Positions 9,460 to 18,814 of a stretch of 21,187 bases of DNA are shown here, piece by piece. The position numbers and the translations under genes were made by a program. The stretch's first letter is position 1, and each line of letters opens with the position of its first letter. Origin of the DNA: Conidiobolus incongruus B7586 (lineage: Eukaryota > Entomophthoromycota > Entomophthoromycetes > Entomophthorales > Conidiobolaceae); contig JNEM01014495.1 in assembly GCA_000697335.1 (NCBI GenBank), positions 1-21,187 on the forward strand, read 5' to 3'. Under the pieces are notes generated by a model that was not told where the DNA came from, ran no database searches, and worked only from the letters and a program-made list of their open reading frames with translations.

Positions 9460-11215
9460 ACCCTGTGCTTCCATATCGGAGCAATATTCCATTTGTATAC
9501 TATTCTTTCCCTTTGCATCCATATCCTATGTTAAAATATTGAATAAAAACAATTACCATTTTCATTCCAAATCCAACATTTCAAATTGCATAGTTTAAAT
9601 AATACTTTTCTATACCTATAATTATATCAAAAACCTTCTTTAATCTGCTAGAGATGACTTTTATTATACTCAGTAAACAGCAGTTTCAATATATCTTCAA
9701 GTTTTAAATATTTTCTCATTTTGATAAATATTAAAAAAATTTCCTAAATTGATTATTTATTCATCAACCAAATTTTTCATTTTTGAATTAAATTAGAAAA
9801 AATATTGAAATCAAATTAATTTTATTAAATATTAGAATATATTTTATAAAAATGAATTATTCACAAAATTTAAACATGCTATTTCTTTAAATATATAATA
9901 TTTGTTTAAATAGTATCTTTTATGTAATAATTTTATCAAAATATACACCTTTGTATATTTTCTAATTACATAATTAAGTTTTTACTATAATACATGATAT
10001 TATAAAAATATATTGATTGGATAGAATGTAATCAATATAGTAAATTTTATCAAATACATATTTGTTAATTTCAATTTTGATTTATTATAATATGTTTAAT
10101 ATCTATAATAGTGTTAATTATCAAGATAAGCTTGACTATTTTCCAATTTTCTTTACACAAGTTAAACAAAAATGAAATAAAATAAATATTACAATAAACT
10201 TGATAATTATAAATAAACACTACAAGATTTATTGTATTAGCTAATTATTTATTAATATCACATTTTTATTATCATTTTCAATTATATTTTGATTAAAATT
10301 TCAAAAAAAATATATCATCTATTTAATTTCCAAACTGAATATTATCTTATGTGAAAAAGATAATATATATTGTATTGGTTATATATTATATCAAAGAAAA
10401 AAATGATATAACATTAATATATTTCTGGTAAAATTAAAACTAATAATATTTTAACTGAAATTATTAACACTTAAAATATTAACAAACTATCAGTAAATGA
10501 ATTTCATTTAAAACCCTTAAATTATTATAACAAAATCAAATAAATACTATATTCATTTATTTTTGGATATTATCTCATGAGTTTAGTTAGAATTAGGATC
10601 TTGTATATTTTGTTGTATTTAGTTTTTATTATCATATATTATGAAAATTGAAGTATCTTATTAACTGATATTGAGTATAAAAATATAATGGTTTTAATTG
10701 AATAATGTTATGAAATTTTGATATTTTTTTTTTGAAAAATATTATATATTTTAAAGAATGAAATAATAAACATAAAATAATTTTCTCAGTCAGATTTAAA
10801 TTCAATATATTATAATAAATGTCAAATTAGAATAACTAAATTTGAGTCCAGAAGAACAGGCAGTAAACAATAGTAGGATCCTGGATATTCAATAATTGAA
10901 TCATGATCAATACTATATAAAAATAATAAATCAAAATATACCTTAAATATATATCAGGAAATGAAAGATTTAGTTGTTATTCTAACTCGAATAGGCTTGA
11001 ATGTTATCTCGGTAACATTATGGTGTATACAATATATTAGAATCAAAAAGCTAAAAAGATAATTTTACATTTTTGTAATTTTTATTTTATGCAAATAAGA
11101 ATATAATATCAAAGAAAAAGTAGCCAGGATGAGATAGAAACATTGTCAAATCAATAACAAAACTTAAACCAATCCTGATTCGAGTTATAAAATCATACAG
11201 AAAAACCTTGATAAC
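9460..11215. other. AT-rich intergenic stretch
   Basis: Very AT-rich from about 9600 to 10830, with AATAAA for small gene 3 at 9542-9547. No confident gene. A less AT-rich island at about 10840-11065 contains a possible short frame, described separately. PCNA ends at 11216 on the other strand. Confidence 0.5.
10961..11062 (+). CDS. Possible 33-residue single-pass membrane peptide
   Basis: A frame from ATG 10961 reads MKDLVVILTRIGLNVISV, continues hydrophobic to about residue 26, and ends with the basic tail RIKKLKR and TAA. It lies in an island less AT-rich than its surroundings, just after CAG at 10955-10957, which could be a splice acceptor. A further coding-like frame reading NLSPEEQAVNN sits upstream near 10840. 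Membrane helix plus basic tail is a plausible micropeptide, but the length is within chance and no homologue is recognised. Confidence 0.18.
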   Translation: MKDLVVILTRIGLNVISVTLWCIQYIRIKKLKR

Positions 11216-12001
11216 TTATTCATCATCAATCTTAGGAGCAAGGTAGTATTGGAGGTGACCAATATCAGAAATCTTGTATTCAATCAAGATAGGGACATCG
11301 GGTGTTAAACTTAAGTTAACAACGGGGGAAATAGAAGCGGCCTTGGCAAAGTGAGATAAGTATTTGACGGAGAAGGTGAGAGTAACGGGTTTGTCACATT
11401 CAATGGTAGTGGTAGTGACGGAATCATCATCATCGACGGAAGTGGATCCTTGTTTCAAAGTAACACTACCATTACCAAATTCACCCTTGGCGGAGAACTT
11501 GATTTGACTCTTGATGATCTCAATGCAGATGTTTTCACTTAACATACCTAAATCACGACAGATTCTCTGGAATTCGCTAGAAGACATAGAAACGTTACAG
11601 TCGTACTTAGTATCGGGAAGGCCCAAATGTTCAATATCGATATCCATTAACTTGAGGTCGTATTCACTGATACGATCTTCTTTGGGACTTTCGAAAGTCA
11701 TATTAAGGAGTTGGCAGCTATCGTCAGATTTAAGAGTGATGACATCATCATTGTTGGCACACTTGAGGAGCTTGTTAAAAGAAGTGATACTGATACCAAG
11801 GGTGATGTTACGATCACAGCGGTAGGGTTCAAAACCTTCAGCCTTCAAAAGAAGAGCGACTAAAGCGACGTGACTAGAGTCCATAGCTTGGAGCTGAAGT
11901 CCAGAATCACTACAATCAACATTACATTCGTTTACAAGTTCTTTAACCGCTTCAATAACTTTCTTTAAGAGAACACCTTGACGTAACTTAGCTTCAAACA
12001 T
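11216..12001 (-). CDS. Proliferating cell nuclear antigen (PCNA), DNA sliding clamp
   Basis: Homotrimeric ring that tethers replicative polymerases and repair enzymes to DNA in the nucleus. The frame is intronless and 261 residues long, the usual PCNA length. It starts MFEAKLRQG and contains AMDSSHVALV (39-48), EPYRCDRN (58-65), the inter-domain connecting loop LMDIDIEHLGLP (118-129) that receives PIP-box peptides, and the C-terminal LAPKIDDE. Lys164, the ubiquitin/SUMO acceptor used in damage tolerance, is present at exactly that number in EIIKSQIKF. DNA-facing Lys20, Lys77 and Lys80 are also present. Synonymous sites use more G and C than neighbouring genes, as often seen in highly expressed genes. 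A reverse-strand TATAAATA at 12081-12088 and an ACGCGA motif at 12379-12384 lie upstream. Complete. Confidence 0.97.
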   Translation of the reverse strand: MFEAKLRQGVLLKKVIEAVKELVNECNVDCSDSGLQLQAMDSSHVALVALLLKAEGFEPYRCDRNITLGISITSFNKLLKCANNDDVITLKSDDSCQLLNMTFESPKEDRISEYDLKLMDIDIEHLGLPDTKYDCNVSMSSSEFQRICRDLGMLSENICIEIIKSQIKFSAKGEFGNGSVTLKQGSTSVDDDDSVTTTTIECDKPVTLTFSVKYLSHFAKAASISPVVNLSLTPDVPILIEYKISDIGHLQYYLAPKIDDE

Positions 12002-12080
12002 TTTTATTGATTATTTAGATATTAGTATTTGTTATAGAAAAATTTTTCAACGATAAATAACAAAAAGGAGAACTGTTCGA

Positions 12081-12088
12081 TATTTATA
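12081..12088 (-). promoter_or_regulatory. Possible TATA box of the PCNA gene
   Basis: TATAAATA on the minus strand, 80-87 nt before the PCNA ATG, the same core as before the small genes. In such AT-rich DNA a chance match is quite possible. Confidence 0.4.
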
Positions 12089-14148
12089 CACATCATTCAT
12101 CATCATCATCTTATTTTCCTAAATTTATGTATAGAAACACCAAATTAACCAATCATAACACGCTTGAAAAAAATTGCTAAAGCGAGTCAAATTTTGATCC
12201 AATCATGATTACTAAAATGATGATAATTGAAAATACTTTTACTAATTTCAAATGATTTGGTTAACCAATAAAGAAAAATATAAGTTTTAAAAAATGACAA
12301 AGCATTATTAATGCTTTATACAAAAATAAACATATTTACTATAGACATAATATTCAGGATTTTTAATCATATCATATCTCGCGTAATTTTGAAAGATTTT
12401 ATTTGTATTTAATAATATAGAAATATAAATATTGTATCCAATATATATCACTTATTCAAATATCAAATAATCCTAAATTACTACGTCAAAATATAGATTC
12501 AATTTGCATTAAATTATTTATCTAGGCATATGATATTTACCACAAAAATTTTGATAATACTAAACTCAGTATTATTTCTTATAATTAAAGCTATTGATTA
12601 GAGCTCGAGTTTATGATTTTGTTGATACATGAATACACCTTGATCTCAATCATTTTCATCTACAAACTACTAGATTTAAATTGATAATCAAATCAGAATT
12701 AGTGATTTTATATATTGATCAAAAGGTATTCGAGCGTATAATATATTCGTTTGAGTTATGTTTTATTATATATCAAAGAAATTATCTGTTTTCTTATATC
12801 AGGTAATTGAAAATATAAATTCATTTTATACTCATTGATAACATTCTTATAAAATTATTTAGGTATAAGTACTTATTGCCTATTTATTATACTTTTAGTT
12901 TATGAGAATAAATTAGATATATTAAATTATCAATTTATTATTTAATTAATTTGTAATTGATTTTTTTTCAAAAAAAATACCTCTTTAAATATTTTATTTT
13001 AATTACATATCGATGAATATTCTTTTATATTGATAAAAATCATTAAACACTATATCAGTAATACAAGCTTTGGGAGAATAATTGATTTTTGCAAATCAGT
13101 TATCTAAAGAATATAATTGAGAATGACAAAAATAAAATGTCTAAAGGGAGTCACTAAATTCCGTATACTATAATCAAGCAAAAAAATAAGCTCAGTAATT
13201 GAAAATTTTTGTATTTATATATTTGTTTTAATCGAACTTTCAATATCCACAATATCAAAAATAAATATTAATTATGAAATTAACATTTATTGAGAGTAAA
13301 TATATTTTGATTAATTGAGTAAGTTGGTTGCTATATTAAAATATTATAGTTGTGACATATTTAATAAAAATGAATATTAGTAAATTCAACATCCACTACT
13401 TTTATTTATTGAATTTTACAAATAATGTTAAATATATAACTGTAAAATTGATTATATATTTCAAAATTTCTCTATATAGTATCACGAGGAGGAATTATTA
13501 AAAAATACAGATTTATTACTCAAAGTTATTTTTATATATTCGGGCTAGTAAGCATAATCAGATATTCTAATATAATTACTCAAAGTATTTGAACAGGTCG
13601 TTTATCAAGTTAAAATTTAAATTTTTTGCAAAAAAGGATTATGTAGTTATTTTACCAGTATAATTCAGGATAGCTTGGAATAATAAATATTTTGCATGTT
13701 GCATATTAATCTATATGTCATTAATATCAAAACTTATACCTAATGCATTCTTCAAAGACATAATAACTCAAATTATTTGTTTATTTTTTAAAGTGATAAA
13801 TGGATAGTTTTCAACTTGAACCACATCTTGCGGATAATTTATTGATCTTAAAAAGTGCAATTAAAATATAACATATTCAACTCAATATAAAACTATAAAA
13901 TATATATTAAGTTTGGAATATCTTTTATTAATGTCTATCTAGATAAGAAAAATTTATCATTTTGAAACCAATATTAAATAATCATTACGAAATAATGATA
14001 AAATTCAAATCAAATTTGTCCAAGAAAGCAATCCTAAATGACATAATCCCACAAATAACCGGAACAATTAATAATTTGATAAAGATCTCCATACAGTGAT
14101 GTGCAATAATTATTTAATTAAATTAATAATTTGAAATAGAATATCATC
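12089..14148. other. Gene-free AT-rich region between PCNA and Tom70
   Basis: About 2 kb between divergent genes, the largest interior gap. Apart from the PCNA promoter elements and a perfect 7-bp inverted repeat with a 5-nt loop at 13981-13999, I see nothing I can support. Several short ATG frames (for example at 13800, 23 codons) look like chance. Confidence 0.5.
12379..12384 (-). promoter_or_regulatory. MCB-like ACGCGA element upstream of PCNA
   Basis: CGCG is rare in this window. Here it occurs as ACGCGA on the PCNA strand about 380 nt before the start. Fungal PCNA genes are classical MBF targets through ACGCG(T/A) elements. CCAAT sequences also occur at about 12150, 12200 and 12264. Regulatory role inferred. 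Confidence 0.35.
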
Positions 14149-15921
14149 ATGAGTGATAATAACTTATCTAATACATTTGCCCAATTCCAAGACCATGTTA
14201 GAAAGAATTTACGAATTTATATTCCATTAGCTGCCGGCACACTTGGTTTAGCTTTCCTTTATTATTATAATGTCTCCAGTCGTCAAACTCTTGAAATTGA
14301 AGATTCCGGTAGGTTCAGTAACTCTCAAGATAAAATATATTTCTAATTTGGCTTTTAGATGTTGCTTCAGATTCTTCATTAACCGAAGAAGAAGCTATGG
14401 CTTTAACCAAGGAAGATATTGAAAAGTTACCTGCTTCTGTAAATATTTTTCTATTTTTACTTAATTCAAATATTAACTTTCATTCAATTGTAGAGACGCG
14501 AATTTATTTCCAAATTATTAAAGAACTACGGAAATGACAACTTTAGAACAAAACATTTCCAAGCTGCCATCGAAAATTACTCTAAAGCTATTGAACTTCA
14601 TGAAGATCCTGTTTACTATTGTAACAGGGCTGCTGGCTATTCTGCTTTAAAGCAACATCAGAAAGTCATTGAAGACTGCACTAAGACTTTATCAATGCAT
14701 CCTGAGTACACCAAAGCCATTGTTCGCAGAGCCCAAGCTTATGAAGCCACTTCCCAATATCAATTAGCTTTAAATGATTACGTATGTGGTTTCTTCCTTG
14801 CTGAATCCAACCATCAAACTGCCAGCTTAGGCATTGAACGTACTATCAAAGTTTTGGCTGCTGAACAAGCTGCTGCTGAAACTCTTCCTACTCAACTTGA
14901 ACATATTTCTGTATCCTATGCTCTTCATTACGTCAATTGCTTCGAAAAAGTAACATTACCATCAGATGAAAGCAATGACAATGAAGCTGATAAAAAAGTT
15001 AGAGAAGCTATTAAACTCATCGATAATAACAAATTCAGTGAAGCTCACAGTTTGTTGAAGTCAGCTGTTCAAGGTGATACCAGATTTATGGTTGAAGCTC
15101 TTAACCTCAGATGTATGTTTGATATCATTGTGAAAGATTGGGACTCTGCTAATGAGGGCTTGAAGAGGGCTTTAAAAATTAACCCAGACCACATCCAATG
15201 CCGCATCAAGCAAAGTAATATTTTAACTGAAACTGGTGATGTATCTGGTGCTTTTGAATCTTTGAAAGAACTTCAAAGTCAACACCCCGAAAGCTATGAA
15301 GTTCATTTCCATCTTGCTCAAATCTACTTTATTTTAGAACAAGTTGATATGGCTCAAACTTGCTACCAAACCGCTATGGAACTTTCTCCCTCATTTGAAC
15401 AAGCTCATATCCAATATGGTGTTTCTTTGTGCTACTTCAAACCCAGAGAAGAAGCTGCTGCCTTCTTCAAAAAATCACTCGAAACTTTCAAGAAATCCTC
15501 TATCATGCTCAATGTATATGCTGAATTCCTCATGGAATGTGAGCAAATGGATGAAGTCACCGATATTTTAGACAAAGCTCTTGCTATTAGTCCCAACAAT
15601 GCCACTGTATTGTTGAACAAGTCTATTTTCTATTTGAAGGCATATAATGATTTAGAATTAGCTGCTAAATACTGCCAACAAGCTATAGACATAGATCCCG
15701 CTTTTACCACTGCATTATTGAATTTGGCCAATATTAAGAGCATCCAGACTAAATTTGATGAAGCTGATGAACTCTTGGAAAGATCCAAGAAGACCATTCG
15801 CTCCAAGTTAGAACTCGAAGCTATCATCTCTCAACAACTTCATAATAAGGCTAAGAAAGTCTTTGCCGAAAAGTACCCCAAAAAGGTTGAGCTTCTCTCA
15901 TCCATTCCCAACTCTGCCTAA
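14149..15921 (+). CDS. TOM70: Tom70, mitochondrial outer-membrane import receptor
   Basis: Outer-membrane receptor that takes hydrophobic precursors from Hsp70/Hsp90 and hands them to the TOM pore. Three exons: 14149-14308, 14359-14438 and 14494-15921, joining in frame to 555 residues (yeast Tom70 is 617). Exon 1 carries a single N-terminal membrane anchor (about 23-41, IYIPLAAGTLGLAFLYYY) preceded by basic residues. Residues 56-80 form an acidic linker. The chaperone-binding TPR clamp follows: NYGNDNF (91-97), FQAAIENYSKAIEL, DPVYYCNRAAGYSAL (119-132) and YTKAIVRRAQAYEA (152-165). The core TPRs for precursor binding run to the end, with helices such as LKRALKINPDH, AMELSPSFEQAH, LDKALAISPNNATVLLNK and CQQAIDIDPAFTTALLNLA. 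Introns are 50 and 55 nt. The gene looks complete. The call over other TPR proteins rests on the N-terminal anchor plus clamp order. Confidence 0.93.
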
Positions 15922-16379
15922 GCCAGATTATTATAACAAATGTTTTTAATATCCATAATATACATTTAAAATTCAATTTACATTTTCTTGTGATTTGTCT
16001 TTATTTATTTTGGTAACCATATATTTTTAAACTATAACCCATCTTTGAATCTTTCGTTTAACTCTACAAATATTTGAATCCTAAATTTTAAATAAATAAT
16101 ATATAAAAATATTTTGTCGAATCGTTTCATTGATAATTGACCAATAATGTATACTAGAGGATTGAAATTTATAATATAACAGCTAACAGCTTCAAGATAG
16201 GCTATAGATATCATTAATAGAATCGACAATGTTAATAATAATTCTGGATAAATATTTTCCCCCATATTATCAATCATTAAAGAGTTTCAACTATCCCATA
16301 AATTAATCATTAAAAACTAGAATAAATTTTACAAATCACAGTGAATAACAAAATATATTCAAAAAATACAAAATTCAAA
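15922..16379. other. Spacer between Tom70 and SRP14
   Basis: Co-oriented genes about 460 nt apart. The spacer contains one reverse-strand hydrophobic frame (16032-16277), listed separately as doubtful, and otherwise AT-rich sequence. Confidence 0.4.
16032..16277 (-). CDS. Doubtful small hydrophobic protein
   Basis: An 81-codon frame with one strong hydrophobic stretch (about 9-36, ELLLTLSILLMISIAYLEA) after MIDNMGENIYP. A splice alternative, donor at 16154 (GTATAC) to acceptor at 16081, would give a 58-residue protein ending in the basic stretch VKRKIQRWVIV at 16027. It fits the usual donor pattern but the intron would be 74 nt, longer than most here. No family recognised. The frame sits between two well-supported plus-strand genes and may be chance. 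Confidence 0.2.
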   Translation of the reverse strand: MIDNMGENIYPELLLTLSILLMISIAYLEAVSCYIINFNPLVYIIGQLSMKRFDKIFLYIIYLKFRIQIFVELNERFKDGL

Positions 16380-16857
16380 ATGTTATTAGATAATAATCAA
16401 GTAAAATATAAATAGAATTAACCTAAATAACTGAATTAACAATAATTTTAGTTTATTAAAAAGCTTGAACAATTATTTCATAATAATAAGAAAAATGGAA
16501 GCGTCAATTTGAATTTTAAACAAGGTATATAGTTTTATTTATCAATCTAATTTGACTAATTGATTTTATTAAGTTCCTCTCAAACTAAAAAGCAACCCAA
16601 ATGTAATGGAAATCGATTCAAAAAGTTCTTTCCAAACATTAGTCAAAGCTAGTGACAATAAAAAGAACAAAATATCAACTCTCGTAAATAAAACATTGAA
16701 TAATATAAAATATATAATAAACAATTTTTAGGTACCCGTTGAAAATTTCACTCAATTTTTCGAGTTATTAAACCCATTATTGAGAGCTCAAATGGATACA
16801 CTTAAGAAGAAGGTGAGAAATAAGGAAAAGAAGGCTAAATCTAAGAAAGCTCATTAA
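16380..16857 (+). CDS. SRP14: SRP14, signal recognition particle 14-kDa subunit
   Basis: Subunit of the SRP Alu domain, which slows translation while ribosomes are targeted to the ER. Four short exons: 16380-16400, 16452-16524, 16574-16683 and 16732-16857, giving 109 residues. Read in order they spell the family pattern: MLLDNNQ | FIKKLEQLFHNNKKNGSVNL (compare FLTELTRLF...SGSVYITLK of animal SRP14), then a shortened loop, SFQTLVKASDNKKNKISTL | VPVENFTQFFELLNPLLRAQ, MDTLKKK, and a lysine-rich tail ending KSKKAH. Introns are 51, 49 and 48 nt with GTAAAA, GTATAT and GTAAAT donors and TAG or AAG acceptors; the second has a CTAAT branch-like site. All phases agree (0, 1, 0). No exon is long enough to stand out alone. 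The loop between strands is shorter than in animals, as in other compact fungal forms. Stop TAA followed directly by a second TAA. Confidence 0.9.
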
Positions 16858-17721
16858 TAAAGTACCTTATTTAAGACTATATTTTTATTGAGATATATTT
16901 AATTATTCATATTTATGTTTCATCAAATTCTTAGAATACTTGTTGGTATTGTTCATGTTTTATCTTATTCTTTAAATATGAAGGTAACAAATATTATTTA
17001 TTTGTAATTTGATATTATTAAATTAAATAACATTTGATTAAGTATTGGCTTGAAATATAATGATGAATATATTGTTAAAGTTAAGAATCTAAATCTTAAT
17101 ATTGATAATATATACTACTTTTGAAGAATCAACATTTTAATTATAATTTGGTTACGATTCATATCCAAATTATCTATATCAATCAATCTATTTAAAATTC
17201 GCAGTTTAAAAAATCTAATATATCTATTATTCAATATATAAATATTTATATCCAAATACCTTACATAAAATTTCCTTAAATGTTTGATTGAATTATATGT
17301 CTTGACCAAAATCTTCAAGTTTTATAAACTTATTAACCCAGGTAAAAATATAGTAAAATCGTGTCACATGAAATATCTGTTGTATTTCGGATGTATAATT
17401 TCGGTATATAAAATACCGTTTGAATCTTGTATTAAGCCATATAGTCATTAATTTAAATTAGTTATTTTTTTTAAATTTGCTTAATCGACGAAAAAAAGTA
17501 TTCGATTGTGTTATTATAATTAAAGTTATTGTGAGAATGAAAAGAATCTAATATATAAAGAGATTTCGAATAATACGAATATTGAGGAAATTCGATGTCA
17601 TACAATGTGAATATTAAGGATATTTGCAATGATGAGTCATATATATAATTAAGCAGCAAAAAACAGAATATTCTGAATATATAAAATTAGGATTTATAGG
17701 GTCCAATTATGGAACTATTGA
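16858..17721. other. Intergenic region before tRNA-Gln
   Basis: AT-rich, about 860 nt. Contains a perfect inverted repeat CGGTAT-ATAAA-ATACCG at 17402-17418. Two reverse-strand frames of 60-odd codons (17115-17318, 17471-17659) are Ile/Tyr/Asn-rich, as expected by chance in such DNA. No gene called. Confidence 0.5.
17402..17418. repeat. Short perfect inverted repeat
   Basis: CGGTAT, 5-nt spacer, ATACCG. It could form a small hairpin or bind a dimeric regulator; no function can be assigned. Confidence 0.5.
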
Positions 17722-17793
17722 GGTCTCATGGTGTAATGGTCAGCACCCAGGATTCTGATTCCTGTAATCTGAGTTCGATTCTCAGTGAGACCT
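17722..17793 (+). tRNA. tRNA-Gln (anticodon CUG)
   Basis: A complete cloverleaf of 72 nt without intron. Acceptor stem GGTCTCA pairs with TGAGACC (17722-17728 and 17786-17792); discriminator T. Anticodon stem CAGGA/TCCTG (17748-17752, 17760-17764) closes loop TTCTGAT with anticodon CTG at 17755-17757. T stem CTGAG/CTCAG (17769-17773, 17781-17785) closes TTCGATT. The D region GTGTAATGGTCAGCAC is the usual Gln A-box sequence, and GAGTTCGATTCTC is the B box. A Pol III T-run follows. It reads CAG as Gln; nothing suggests stop-codon reassignment. Confidence 0.97.
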
Positions 17794-17803
17794 TTATGGT
17801 TCC

Positions 17804-17808
17804 TTTTT
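17804..17808 (+). terminator. Pol III terminator of tRNA-Gln
   Basis: TTTTT, 11 nt past the tRNA 3' end. Confidence 0.8.
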
Positions 17809-18720
17809 AGTAGATTTAATACTTGAAATTAAAATTTTTAATTGAAATAGTTTTATGCGAATATAAAATTAAACTTCATTTCAATTCAACATCATCTTGT
17901 TTTTATATACTGTTAATTCATGAACAAGCTTTCATCAACAATTGAGCTCAATGTTACACATATTTCTCAACCACATATTATATCCTTCGCATATATACAA
18001 AATTTCAAATTTATCAATCAAAACAAACAATTTATTCAAAATCACGACTTGTTCATATTAATTATATAATTTTTATTGATATTAATCAATTTTGATATAG
18101 CAATAATATTCAGGAAATATTTAAATTTAGTGATTTGGTATTTTAAATAATATATTTATTTTATCTATCATCTTTTTCATTTCCTCAATTAAATAATAAA
18201 AATTATCACAAAACTGAGATTCATTTTAACACTGTTTTTAAATCTAGAAGAATTAATGGCTTTAATGGATAGAATTTAATGAGAATTTGATTTTTATAAA
18301 GTTTAATATTATATATTTCAGTGTGCTTAGTGGTATCACATTGATGTGAGGTATACAAATTTCATAACACGTCATCCTGATTATTTCTAAATAAATTAAT
18401 ATATATTTGAAATAACTTATTCAGGATAAAGCCTCAATACGATTATTCTTTGGAATATTGCCCAAGTCCATTGAAAGGGGGATTTAAAAACAAGAGAAGA
18501 TAAATATCCATTCGAGAAAATGTGATTTAGTTCGATTGTGTAACTTGAGTTAGAGTAAATTGATGACATGACAAAGTATCCAAAATAATTCAACTCTTAT
18601 TATCAAATTTTTGGATCTTGAGATGAATTGATTTCCTTTTTTGCCATCCACTATTTGACCAATTGATTAATGTCTAGTTCTTGTCAAGGTTAAACACTGA
18701 AGTTTTGTGCTACCACTCCA
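17809..18720. other. Intergenic region upstream of the transporter gene
   Basis: AT-rich up to about 18330, then less so to 18720. Contains an imperfect inverted repeat at 18374-18427. GATA-type sites also occur: AGATAA near 18497 and, on the minus strand, TGATAA near 18600. In fungi such sites often mark nitrogen-regulated genes, which would suit an amino acid transporter, but they are common by chance here. No gene seen. Confidence 0.4.
18374..18427. repeat. Imperfect inverted repeat
   Basis: ATCCTGA...TTATTTC...AAATA on the left arm pairs with TATTTGAAATAA...TTCAGGAT on the right, with a small insertion in one arm. It would form a hairpin of about 20 bp per arm. It could be a tiny MITE-like remnant or a chance palindrome in AT-rich DNA; no target-site duplication was identified. 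Confidence 0.45.
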
Positions 18721-18729
18721 TATAAAAGG
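18721..18729 (+). promoter_or_regulatory. TATA box of the amino acid transporter gene
   Basis: TATAAAAGG, 94 nt before the ATG at 18815, a near-consensus TATA box in a less AT-rich setting, so more convincing than most. Confidence 0.7.
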
Positions 18730-18814
18730 GTATGTTGGAAGGCAGTAGACGGAAAATAATTCTTTTCAAGTAATCATCAAGGGTGCTGATTATTTGAATT
18801 GATATTTTTATAAT

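Noticed and set aside
11511-11825. Plus-strand 104-codon frame within PCNA
   Set aside because: Antisense shadow of a fully conserved PCNA gene.
13800-13871. 23-codon frame MDSFQLEPHLADNLL...
   Set aside because: Too short, with no splice continuation found and no neighbour relation. The composition is suggestive only.
15344-15827. Extra frames within the Tom70 TPR region on both strands
   Set aside because: Shadows of the TPR coding sequence, Ser/Leu-rich, with no independent signals.
17115-17659. Two reverse-strand frames of 62 and 67 codons
   Set aside because: Composition (Ile, Tyr, Asn, Leu) is what random AT-rich DNA gives. There is no promoter, splice structure or motif.
17755-17757. 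Alternative genetic code (ciliate-like TAA/TAG read as Gln)
   Set aside because: All confident genes end at TAA, TAG or TGA exactly where family length predicts. PCNA, Tom70, Vps45 and SRP14 need no in-frame stops, and the only tRNA-Gln has the ordinary CUG anticodon.
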